64,000 nt of DNA from Alistipes sp. (GTDB lineage: Bacteria > Bacteroidota > Bacteroidia > Bacteroidales > Rikenellaceae). Numbering within the stretch: position 1 is the stretch's first letter; each line of letters opens with the position of its first letter. The notes under the pieces are model-generated. The model was not told the DNA's origin. It worked only from the letters and a program-made list of their open reading frames with translations, and searched no databases. Positions 35,657 to 43,120 of this stretch are shown here, piece by piece. The position numbers and the translations under genes were made by a program. Where the stretch lies: NCBI GenBank assembly GCA_017631275.1, contig JAGBTQ010000022.1:19044-83043 (forward strand), in the 5' to 3' direction.

Positions 35657-38047
35657 ATGAGACGAGCAATCAACATTTTGGTTTTGGTAGTAGCGCTTCT
35701 AGGCGCAGTGGCATTCGAGGCGCAGGCACAAGTGAAGCTCAGCCTTAGCGGTCGTGTAGTATCAGATAGTGGCGAGGCAATTGCCTATGCCACAGTGGTG
35801 CTCACCACCGAGGGAAAGCAGGTGGCAGGAGGTGCAACAAACGCTAACGGCGAGTTCACGCTCGCAGCACCCTCGGGCAGCTACCTCTTCTCGGCACGCT
35901 ACATCGGCTACAATAGTATCGAGCGCGAGATTACGCTCGACAAAAATACCAACCTTGGCGACATAACTCTTACAACCGAGAGCACAAAGATTGACGAGGT
36001 GGTAGTTACTGCACAGCTCATACGTCGCGAGGCAGATAGGTTTGTGGTAGATGTTGCCAACTCACCCATGTCGATTGGCAAAGATGGCGAGGAGCTACTA
36101 AAGTCGTCGCCAGGAGTATGGATTCAGGACGATGCAATATCTATCAACGGCAACGCGGGCTCGAAGGTTTATATCAACGAGCGCGAGGTGAAGATGGAGA
36201 AGCAGCAGCTTATAGCCTACCTTCGTTCGTTGCGTGCCGACGACATCCAGCGCATAGAGGTAATACCTCAGTCGGGTGCCGACTACGACGCCTCGTCGTC
36301 GGGTGGAATTATCAAGATTACCACCAAGCGCCACCTCAATATGGGACTTATGGGCTCGGCATCCCTCGTGACACAGGCAACAAAGGGTATGTACAACGTA
36401 ATGCCCTCAGTATCACTCAACTACACGCAAGGCAAAGTCAATGCATATGGTCGTGCGTGGGTGGGTACAAATGGTCAGAATTACATCACTGCGGAGCATA
36501 CCGACTACTCAAATAGCACCATCATAGATGCCGAGTCGGAGCTTATGAACAAGGCATTTTGGGGCGGTGCAAATGTGGGTGTTGTCTATGATATCAACGC
36601 TAAACACTCAGTGGGTGGCGAGCTTCAGTTTAACCACCACGGGGGCACTGGTCTAACCGATACATGGACCGAGCGCGAGAACCTCGGCGTGATGACACGT
36701 AGCGAGGGTAAGTATAGAAATGAGTACACCAGCAACATGCTCACCGCAACGCTCAACTACATCTACAAGCTCGACGATAGTGGCTCGACCATTAAGCTTA
36801 TTGGCGACTATACACGTTCGTTCTACCCCAACACCAACGACTATGTAGACAACATCATGGGGCGTGACTCGACCTATCGTGATGCCTCACGTAGCCTCTA
36901 TCAGCTTGCTACAGCAACGCTCGCATTGGAGAAGGTAATCTCGCCAAAGGTAAACATCAAGGCGGGCTTGAAATATACCTATAACGATAATAGCAACATT
37001 GCCAATTATGAGTACCTCGTAGGCGAGGAGTGGCTGCCAAACACCGAGAAGAGCTACAACATTGGCTATACCGAGAATATTGGCGCAGCATACGCCATCG
37101 CCACAGCACGTCTGGGTCGTGTCAGCCTGGTTGGTGGACTACGTGGCGAGTACACTTCGTTTCGCTCGGCAGATGGTCTTGTAAACCAGAATTATTTTGA
37201 CCTCTTCCCAAATGCAAACGTTTCGTACTCAATAACTAAGGACGGTGCCTACTCGCTCGTGGCGCAGTACTCACGCACCATCAGTCGACCATCATTCTGG
37301 GCGCTATCGCCCAACGAGACAAAGATCTCGGAGTATATGATACAGCGAGGCAACCCCAACCTAAAACCCTCGTACGACAACTCGTTATCGGTTACGGGCG
37401 TGCTTAAATATAAGTACACTATAACCCTCGGTATGAGCATTAAGCAGAATGCAATACAGCAGGCGACACTCAAGGATAGCACCAACTCCGAGGTGTTGAT
37501 TCTGCAACATATAAACTACCCTACTGCCTACAACTTCTACGCATCGGCAAACCTACCGTTCCAGTTTACAAAGTGGTGGTCGGCAAACTTCAACCTAATG
37601 GGTATGTACGTCGGACAACGCATCTACATCGACGAGCCTGTACGCCGCAACTTTATGGGCTTTGCCAGTGCACAGATGTCGTTCACACTACCTAAAAACT
37701 TCTTTATTGAACTTAGCGGCAGATATATGCACGGCTTGGTGGCGGGCAATACCCACATGAGCGACATGGGTAATATGGACCTAAGAGTGAAGAAACGTCT
37801 GCTCAATAATAAGCTCACACTAACAGTTGGCGTAAACAACATTATCCCTACAACGCAGGATATCATCATCGAGGAGCCTACATTCAAGCGTGTTATGACT
37901 GTCGATCAGCCATGGATGCGCCCTATGTTCAACTTCTCGGTGTCGTATAACTTCAACGCTGGCAAGCAGTTTAGAGCCAAGTCTGTCGAGAGCGGCTCAG
38001 CCGAGGACCGTGGCCGTCTTGGTGGTGGCGGCGGTAGCCAACAGTAA
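35657..38047 (+). CDS. TonB-dependent-receptor-like outer-membrane barrel protein
   Basis: 796 residues from the ATG at 35657, chosen because MRRAINILVLVVALLGAVAF then reads as a signal peptide ending EAQAQ; an earlier frame start adds unrelated residues. A carboxypeptidase-regulatory-like domain (about 25-105) is followed by a plug-like region (about 110-215, with GVWIQDDAISING) and a beta-barrel that ends in a Gly-rich tail. It resembles the 'outer membrane beta-barrel family' group rather than classic SusC; no SusD partner is present. It has its own promoter region and terminator. Confidence 0.83.
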   Translation: MRRAINILVLVVALLGAVAFEAQAQVKLSLSGRVVSDSGEAIAYATVVLTTEGKQVAGGATNANGEFTLAAPSGSYLFSARYIGYNSIEREITLDKNTNLGDITLTTESTKIDEVVVTAQLIRREADRFVVDVANSPMSIGKDGEELLKSSPGVWIQDDAISINGNAGSKVYINEREVKMEKQQLIAYLRSLRADDIQRIEVIPQSGADYDASSSGGIIKITTKRHLNMGLMGSASLVTQATKGMYNVMPSVSLNYTQGKVNAYGRAWVGTNGQNYITAEHTDYSNSTIIDAESELMNKAFWGGANVGVVYDINAKHSVGGELQFNHHGGTGLTDTWTERENLGVMTRSEGKYRNEYTSNMLTATLNYIYKLDDSGSTIKLIGDYTRSFYPNTNDYVDNIMGRDSTYRDASRSLYQLATATLALEKVISPKVNIKAGLKYTYNDNSNIANYEYLVGEEWLPNTEKSYNIGYTENIGAAYAIATARLGRVSLVGGLRGEYTSFRSADGLVNQNYFDLFPNANVSYSITKDGAYSLVAQYSRTISRPSFWALSPNETKISEYMIQRGNPNLKPSYDNSLSVTGVLKYKYTITLGMSIKQNAIQQATLKDSTNSEVLILQHINYPTAYNFYASANLPFQFTKWWSANFNLMGMYVGQRIYIDEPVRRNFMGFASAQMSFTLPKNFFIELSGRYMHGLVAGNTHMSDMGNMDLRVKKRLLNNKLTLTVGVNNIIPTTQDIIIEEPTFKRVMTVDQPWMRPMFNFSVSYNFNAGKQFRAKSVESGSAEDRGRLGGGGGSQQ

Positions 38048-38104
38048 GAGGGAAAAAGGTGAGGTGTGCTTCGCACCGGGTCTATTTCGCACCGGGTCTA
38101 TATT
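38048..38104. repeat. Duplicated TTCGCACCGGGTCTAT segment
   Basis: GGTGTGCTTCGCACC (about 38061-38075) is the shared hairpin module. The 16-base stretch TTCGCACCGGGTCTAT then occurs twice in direct orientation between about 38068 and 38100. It lies between the barrel gene stop and its terminator. Confidence 0.65.
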
Positions 38105-38139
38105 AAGTGTGGGTATTAAAATTAATACCCACACTTTTT
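38105..38139 (+). terminator. Intrinsic terminator of the second barrel gene
   Basis: A perfect 15-bp stem (AAGTGTGGGTATTAA with its complement) around a two-base AA gap is followed by T5. Confidence 0.9.
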
Positions 38140-38315
38140 AAGTTTAAGCAGAGCGCTACGCTTGATGAGGACGATAGGAACGATAGGGACGATGGGGAAG
38201 ATGGGGAAGATAGGGACGATAGGGAAAATAGGGAATTTAGGGAAGAGTATCACTAATATCCTTAAGTTCCCTAATCTCACTAAATTCACTAGTCAACCAC
38301 CTCAATCAGCGCATT
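38140..38315. repeat. 9-bp purine repeat tract before element copies 5 and 6
   Basis: The module AGCGCTACGCTTGATGAGG (about 38152-38170) precedes roughly nine units of GATAGGGAC / GATGGGGAA (38168-38250), the cleanest 9-bp periodicity in the window. A weaker pyrimidine stretch and the block CACCTCAATCAGCG follow. No gene is visible. Confidence 0.75.
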
Positions 38316-38445
38316 AATTTCTCGTCAGAAGGGTGCCGAGTGCTACACTCGGCAAAAATCCCGACGATGGGCTGTACTAAAGCGTACTGCTCATTGTCGG
38401 GATTTTTTGTTAGGGGACGCAATCGACCCCTTATCACGAGAAATT
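38316..38445 (-). repeat. Palindromic 3'-UTR element, copy 5 (outer member of a tandem pair)
   Basis: The arms TTTCTCGT and ACGAGAAA pair perfectly; relative to TTTCTTGT / ACAAGAAA this is a paired change. The core is almost identical to copy 7: a GCCGAGTG hairpin plus an ATCCCGACGATGGGC stem closing CTGTAC...GTACTG. Its right end AAATT is also the left end of copy 6. Confidence 0.88.
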
Positions 38446-38571
38446 TTTGGTCAGAAGGTAGTAGATGTGGTCTATCTCAAAAGAATATCCCCCGGGATAG
38501 TACATAAAGTACAGCCCGGGGGATATTACTTTTATAGATAGGCCGCAGATGCTGCCTTATCACACGAAATT
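38442..38571 (-). repeat. Palindromic 3'-UTR element, copy 6 (after tsf)
   Basis: This copy is head-to-tail with copy 5 and in the same orientation. The apex stem AATATCCCCCGGG / CCCGGGGGATATT differs fully from copy 4 but keeps ATA-GTAC-N5-GTAC-AG at the tip. The outer arms are weaker (TTTTTGGT / ACACGAAA). The tip abuts the tsf stop codon at 38573-38575. Confidence 0.85.
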
Positions 38572-38572
38572 A

Positions 38573-39403
38573 TTATGCCTCGAGAGCAAAACGCTTGTAA
38601 GCCACTACAGTAGCCTCAGCATCTACACCCTTAAGGAACTCGCGGATAGACTCCTTCTCGCCTACAACAGCCTGGTTAAGAAGTGTGTTCTCCTCGAAGA
38701 ACTTACGCATCTTACCCTCAGCAATCTTCTCGAGGATTGCCTCTGGCTTGTTAGCGTTCTTAGGATCCTGCTTCATCATCTCCATCTGGATAGCCTTCTC
38801 CTTCTCAACTACCTCTGCTGGGCAGTCGTTCTCGTCGATTGAGAGTGGAGCCATAGCTGTTGCCTGCATAGCAACCTTGCGTGCTGCCTCCTCAGAGATC
38901 TCCTTGTTGAAGCCAAGGATAGTACCGAGCTTCTTGTTGAAGTGAACGTAAGCTACGCAGTAAGGAGCCTCAACGCGTGCATAGTATGCAAGCTCAACCT
39001 TCTCGCCAGTCTGACCTGACTTCTCAGTTACGATCTCCTCAACAGTGTTACCTGCTGCGTTCTTAGCTACCATAAGAGCGTCGCGGTCAGCTGCATCAGC
39101 TGCTACAGCGATCTCAAGGATAGCCTCAGCAGAAGCGCCGAACTCGACATTCTGAGCTACGAAGTCAGTCTCGCAAGCGAGGCAAAGGATATAACCCTTC
39201 TGACCTACGATCTTAGTTACTACAACACCCTCAGTAGCAGTACGGTCTGAACGCTTTGCTACAACGAGCTTACCCTTCTCGCGAATGATGTCCTTAGCGC
39301 GCTCGAAATCGCCCTCAGCCTCCTGAAGAGCCTTCTTGCAATCCATCATACCTGCGCCGGTCATCTTGCGGAGCTTCATTACATCAGCTGCTTTGATTTC
39401 CAT
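38573..39403 (-). CDS. tsf: Translation elongation factor Ts
   Basis: 276 residues. The N-terminal signature VMKLRKMTGAGMMDCKKAL (residues 9-27) and the conserved ETDFVAQN near residue 78 identify EF-Ts, which recharges EF-Tu with GTP. It lies downstream of rpsB as usual, separated by a 105-bp gap holding a terminator-like hairpin. Its stop codon is next to the tandem palindromic elements. Confidence 0.97.
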   Translation of the reverse strand: MEIKAADVMKLRKMTGAGMMDCKKALQEAEGDFERAKDIIREKGKLVVAKRSDRTATEGVVVTKIVGQKGYILCLACETDFVAQNVEFGASAEAILEIAVAADAADRDALMVAKNAAGNTVEEIVTEKSGQTGEKVELAYYARVEAPYCVAYVHFNKKLGTILGFNKEISEEAARKVAMQATAMAPLSIDENDCPAEVVEKEKAIQMEMMKQDPKNANKPEAILEKIAEGKMRKFFEENTLLNQAVVGEKESIREFLKGVDAEATVVAYKRFALEA

Positions 39404-39434
39404 ATCAGTAATTTTTTTAGTCGTTAATTTTTCG

Positions 39435-39478
39435 AAAAAAAGCCGAGGCGAGCGGGCCTTAGCCTACCCGCACTCGGC
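39435..39478 (-). terminator. Terminator or attenuator between rpsB and tsf
   Basis: On the minus strand GCCGAG...CTCGGC with an inner GCGGG / CCCGC stem is followed by seven T. It lies between two genes normally co-transcribed, so partial read-through could set the S2 to EF-Ts ratio. Confidence 0.75.
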
Positions 39479-39508
39479 ATAAATTTGTGCTTTCTAAAGC
39501 GATAAGGA

Positions 39509-40339
39509 TTAAGCCTCAGTTGAAGCAACTACCTCAGCAAGTGTAGCCTCCTCAGCATCTACAGCAGCCTTAACTGCCTTCTTGATGCGTGGCTTTGCCT
39601 GCTTTGCGCCCTCCTGAGCCTCAGCCTCCTGAGCCTCCTTCTCCTTCTCGAGCTTGCGCTCCTCAGCACCCTCAGCAATAGCACCGCATACTACATCAAG
39701 GATAGTAGCGATTGACTTTGCTGCATCGTCATTTGCTGGAATAACGTAATCAATGTCGGTTGGATCACAACAAGTATCTACCATAGCAAATACGGGGATG
39801 CCCAAACGCTTAGCCTCCTTAACAGCGTTCTGCTCCTTCTGTACGTCGATAACGAACAAAGCAGCTGGAAGACGGTTAAGGTCAGCGATAGAACCGAGGT
39901 TCTTCTCGAGCTTAGCACGCTGACGAGCGATCTGAAGCTTCTCACGCTTTGAGAAATTGTCATAAGTACCGTCGTTGGTCATCTTGTCGATGGTAGCCAT
40001 CTTCTTAACGGCCTTACGTATTGTAGGGAAGTTTGTAAGCATACCGCCTGCCCAACGCTCTGTAACGTAAGGCATACCTACTGCTGATACCTTCTCGGCA
40101 ACGATCTCCTTAGCCTGCTTCTTTGTTGCTACGAACAATACACGACGACCGCTCTTTACGATCTGCTTAAGTGCAGCAGCTGCCTCGTCGAGCTTAATTG
40201 CAGTCTTGTGAAGGTCGATGATGTGGATGCCGTTCTTCTCCATGAAGATATATGGAGCCATCTTAGGGCACCACTTGCGCTTCAAGTGACCGAAGTGTAC
40301 GCCGGCCTCCAACAATGTATTAAAATCTGTGCGTGACAT
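39509..40339 (-). CDS. rpsB: 30S ribosomal protein S2
   Basis: 276 residues, with the S2 core (LEAGVHFGHLKRKWCPKM near residue 9, LFVATKKQA near 69, ERWAGGMLTNF near 91). A C-terminal extension from about residue 225 is rich in Glu, Ala and Lys, somewhat longer than in E. coli. The leader is A-rich, with no Shine-Dalgarno site. A 256-bp gap separates it from rpsI. Confidence 0.97.
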   Translation of the reverse strand: MSRTDFNTLLEAGVHFGHLKRKWCPKMAPYIFMEKNGIHIIDLHKTAIKLDEAAAALKQIVKSGRRVLFVATKKQAKEIVAEKVSAVGMPYVTERWAGGMLTNFPTIRKAVKKMATIDKMTNDGTYDNFSKREKLQIARQRAKLEKNLGSIADLNRLPAALFVIDVQKEQNAVKEAKRLGIPVFAMVDTCCDPTDIDYVIPANDDAAKSIATILDVVCGAIAEGAEERKLEKEKEAQEAEAQEGAKQAKPRIKKAVKAAVDAEEATLAEVVASTEA

Positions 40340-40595
40340 AATTGTCTTTTGTTTTTTGTTTTGTTTAATAACTCTTTAATCAACCCACGAGTAACACCCC
40401 ATCGAAGGAGTTGTTCTTGAGGGTTTATTCGCAATCGGGCAACCAGCTTAGCAGCACTCCCTGCGGCTACGGTGGTCATCTGCCACATCTTACGCCGCCA
40501 CTGCCTTAGGCAACATATCCGAGGATATAGGCGTGGTCCAAGAGGTTTTGAAACCCTGATTGTGCTTTTGCCAAAAGTAGGTCTCTGCGGGCGGA
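40340..40595 (-). ncRNA. Possible structured leader of rpsB
   Basis: This gap between rpsI and rpsB is richer in G+C than other gaps and, read on the minus strand, holds several small stems: CTTTTGGCAAAAG, ATATCCTCGGATAT, GCCTAAGGC, and an outer GCGGC...GCCGC pair. A run of AAAACAAAAAACAAAAG precedes the rpsB ATG. An S2-responsive leader is plausible by analogy with other ribosomal operons; I do not recognise a known class and see no tRNA. Confidence 0.3.
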
Positions 40596-40982
40596 TTAAC
40601 GCTTAGAGAACTGGAACTTACGGCGTGCGCCTGGCTGACCTGGCTTCTTACGCTCAACCTCACGTGAATCACGCATGAGGAAGCCGTTCTTCTTCAATAC
40701 AGGACGCATCTCTGCATCGATCTGGCAAAGTGCACGAGCGATACCCATACGTGCAGCCTCAGCCTGACCCTTGATACCACCACCTACGAGGTTGATAACT
40801 ACATCGTAGTTCTCCAAAGTGTTAGTAACCATCAATGGCTGCTTAACCTCATACTGGAGAATGTGCAAGGGGAAGTAAACCTCAAGCTCCTTGTGGTTGA
40901 TTGTAATCTTACCTGTACCTGGCTTCACGAATACGCGAGCAACAGCGGCCTTACGGCGACCTACGGTGTTTACAACTTCCAT
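40596..40982 (-). CDS. rpsI: 30S ribosomal protein S9
   Basis: 128 residues ending KFQFSKR with the conserved GQPGARRKFQ tail that reaches the decoding site. GRRKAAVARVFVKPGTGKI near residue 7 is typical. It lies 5 bp after rplM, the usual L13-S9 pair. Confidence 0.97.
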   Translation of the reverse strand: MEVVNTVGRRKAAVARVFVKPGTGKITINHKELEVYFPLHILQYEVKQPLMVTNTLENYDVVINLVGGGIKGQAEAARMGIARALCQIDAEMRPVLKKNGFLMRDSREVERKKPGQPGARRKFQFSKR

Positions 40983-40987
40983 AATTC

Positions 40988-41449
40988 TTACTTAATCTCG
41001 TTTAACTTAATCTCCTTAGGGTTCTGTGCAGCGTGAGGATGCTCAGCACCTGCATAAACCTTCAAATTCTTCATGATTGCCTCACCCAAACGTGTCTTAG
41101 GCAACATGCCACGTACTGCGTGCTCTACTACGAACTCAGGCTTCTTGTCAGTTGTCAAGAAATCAGCTGGAGTAGCGAAACGCTGACCACCTGGAAAACC
41201 AGTGTAACGTGTATAAACCTTATCGGTCATCTTTGCGCCTGTAAGCTTCACCTTGTCAGCATTGATTACGATAACGAAGTCACCGCAATTAGTGTGTGGG
41301 GTGTAGCTAGGCTTGTTCTTGCCGCGGAGGATCTTAGCAACCTGCGAAGCAAGACGTCCCAAAATCTCGTTTGTAGCGTCAATCACGAACCACTCCTTCT
41401 GAGCGTCCTCTGCCTTGACCGAGATTGTCTTGTAGCTTTTTGAATCCAC
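40988..41449 (-). CDS. rplM: 50S ribosomal protein L13
   Basis: 153 residues. WFVIDATNEILGRLAS near residue 17 and the RGMLPKTRLGE segment near 114 identify L13. The frame starts with GTG at 41449; no in-frame ATG lies between it and the upstream stop, so GTG is the best start. It leads the rplM-rpsI-rpsB-tsf operon. Confidence 0.96.
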   Translation of the reverse strand: MDSKSYKTISVKAEDAQKEWFVIDATNEILGRLASQVAKILRGKNKPSYTPHTNCGDFVIVINADKVKLTGAKMTDKVYTRYTGFPGGQRFATPADFLTTDKKPEFVVEHAVRGMLPKTRLGEAIMKNLKVYAGAEHPHAAQNPKEIKLNEIK

Positions 41450-41491
41450 TTTGTTTACGTTTAATTAATACTTAAAATATTGTAATCCAAT

Positions 41492-41545
41492 TCCCGAAAG
41501 CGTTTTTCGGGCTTGCAAAGATACTTATTTTTATTTAGATACAAA
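41492..41545 (-). promoter_or_regulatory. Promoter and 5'-end hairpin of the rplM operon
   Basis: On the minus strand TTTG (41542-41545) and TATCTTTG (41516-41523) are 18 bp apart. Just past the predicted start, CCCGAAA and TTTCGGG (41492-41511) form a 7-bp hairpin at the very 5' end of the message, about 40 bases before the GTG start. Confidence 0.6.
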
Positions 41546-41574
41546 CTCTTGCACAACTCTTTTTTTTAGCAAAA

Positions 41575-41612
41575 ATATTAACGGACTCAAAATGAGCCCG
41601 TTAACATATTTT
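41575..41612. terminator. Bidirectional-looking terminator after the Ig-like lipoprotein gene
   Basis: TTAACGGACTC and GAGCCCGTTAA form an 11-bp stem with one mismatch or wobble. A-rich and T-rich flanks lie on both sides. It sits 20 bases after the stop codon at 41633. Confidence 0.8.
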
Positions 41613-41632
41613 TAGCATCGAAAAAAGTTACT

Positions 41633-43102
41633 TTATAGAAATCGTTCAACGTCATAAATAGCGCCTGCGCGTGTCGTTGTAAGATTTTCGGGAAGCGACG
41701 AACGAGTATATACCGAAATATCAGCAGAATCACTAACATCGACCCATGTCATGCTACTCTCTGCAACTGTCACATAGTAGGATGTACCCCATGCTACACC
41801 GTCGGAGTATGTGCCCGAGATGATGCCATTCTCGATTGCAGCGCTGCTAAGGTAGCACTCCCACTCTCTATGCTCAATCTTCTGCCATAGGGTCACCACA
41901 CCATCCTCCGTAATGTCGATATATACCTCGAACGATGGCTCTGCACCACGCCACTGGGTAAGGTGCCAAGTGCCCGCTACTGAAGAGGTATCGCCACCCT
42001 CGACAGGAGGCGTTGGAGGCGTTGGAGGTGTTGGCACCTCCTCCTCGGGAACCTCTATCTGGGCAACCTCTGATGAGCACGAGGTGCTGTTTGCACCCGC
42101 CGTGAGTGTAACCTTAACCTCATAGGTAGCACCCTTCTTAAGCATAGCATCTACAATGGTGGTAGAGATAGCGCCATCGACGACATCTACATCGACCTTT
42201 GTCCACTCACTCGCACCCGCCTCTCGATAGTAGAAAGCATAGTTGGTTGCATGCTTGCTATTATAGACCTTGTCAGATACGCCGTCGTAGAAGATCTCGA
42301 CACTATCAACCGAAGCATGAATGCCGCTTGCGTCGTAGCTAAGCACAGGTGTAGCAATAGAGGCTGTGACCGTGGCATACGAGGTCTTAAACTCACAAGC
42401 ATCAGCACTAAACGACTCCGCTACACCCTCAGCCGAGAGTGTTAGGCGCACTGTATAATTGCTATTCTCAACGAGATACTCCTCGCCCTCGAAGGGAAGC
42501 GACACTCTTAGCGAGCCATCTGTAAGCAGGTTACCAGCAAACTCTTTAGCCACGCATTTGTTGCCATTTTGTAGCTGATACTCCACCGTAACCGATCTAA
42601 TATTCTGTGGCTGGTCCTCATAAATATATTGAAGGTTGGTAAAGCTTAGCTCAGCAACGATACCCTTAGCCAGGGCCACTGCTTTGAAGTTTATTCCACT
42701 AAATGGGATATACTCCTCGCTGGTAGCAAAGGGCACACGGTCAGATGTGTGCTTGCCATGCTCACCACCATCAACAACAACATACGCCACATAGCCCGTA
42801 GAGGGTGTAAGATGGTCGATAACAAAGCTCAGAGCGCCCTCCTCCTGGGTGTACTCCTTAACCGAGATTATCTCGCTCTGCTGGGCAAGGGTGTACTCCA
42901 CCCATATCTTAGCATCGTCGTAGCGCTCGCCATCAACGGTTAGATATGTATCACGCACCTTAACCACGGCACTTGTGTCTGATGCGTCAATGCTAATCTC
43001 GCCAAAGTGAACATTCACCTTTGGTTCGGGCACAATCTCGGCAGGCTCACACGCCACAACAGCCAAAATTGCCACCAATAATATATATAGGTATCTCTTC
43101 AT
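41633..43102 (-). CDS. Multi-domain lipoprotein with Ig-like repeats and C-terminal lipocalin-like part
   Basis: 489 residues. The signal ends VVAC (Cys near residue 18). About three beta-sandwich repeats (roughly 28-130, 135-240, 245-350), each with LTPSTGYVAYV- or YEVKVTLTAG-type strands, resemble fibronectin/Ig modules. A Thr-Pro-Pro linker, encoded by direct DNA repeats at 42001-42033, precedes a C-terminal domain starting VAGTWHLTQW that looks like a lipocalin-type beta-barrel. The role is unknown. It lies 18 bp after the subtilase gene, suggesting a surface partner or substrate. Confidence 0.7.
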   Translation of the reverse strand: MKRYLYILLVAILAVVACEPAEIVPEPKVNVHFGEISIDASDTSAVVKVRDTYLTVDGERYDDAKIWVEYTLAQQSEIISVKEYTQEEGALSFVIDHLTPSTGYVAYVVVDGGEHGKHTSDRVPFATSEEYIPFSGINFKAVALAKGIVAELSFTNLQYIYEDQPQNIRSVTVEYQLQNGNKCVAKEFAGNLLTDGSLRVSLPFEGEEYLVENSNYTVRLTLSAEGVAESFSADACEFKTSYATVTASIATPVLSYDASGIHASVDSVEIFYDGVSDKVYNSKHATNYAFYYREAGASEWTKVDVDVVDGAISTTIVDAMLKKGATYEVKVTLTAGANSTSCSSEVAQIEVPEEEVPTPPTPPTPPVEGGDTSSVAGTWHLTQWRGAEPSFEVYIDITEDGVVTLWQKIEHREWECYLSSAAIENGIISGTYSDGVAWGTSYYVTVAESSMTWVDVSDSADISVYTRSSLPENLTTTRAGAIYDVERFL

Positions 43103-43120
43103 AATATTATCTGTTTATAT

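Noticed and set aside
38168-38250. Regular short repeats as a possible CRISPR array
   Set aside because: The unit is only 9 bp with no unique spacers, and no cas genes are nearby.
40340-40595. tRNA or tmRNA in the rpsI-rpsB gap
   Set aside because: No T-loop GTTCRANYC with a matching acceptor stem and no tmRNA ends were found.
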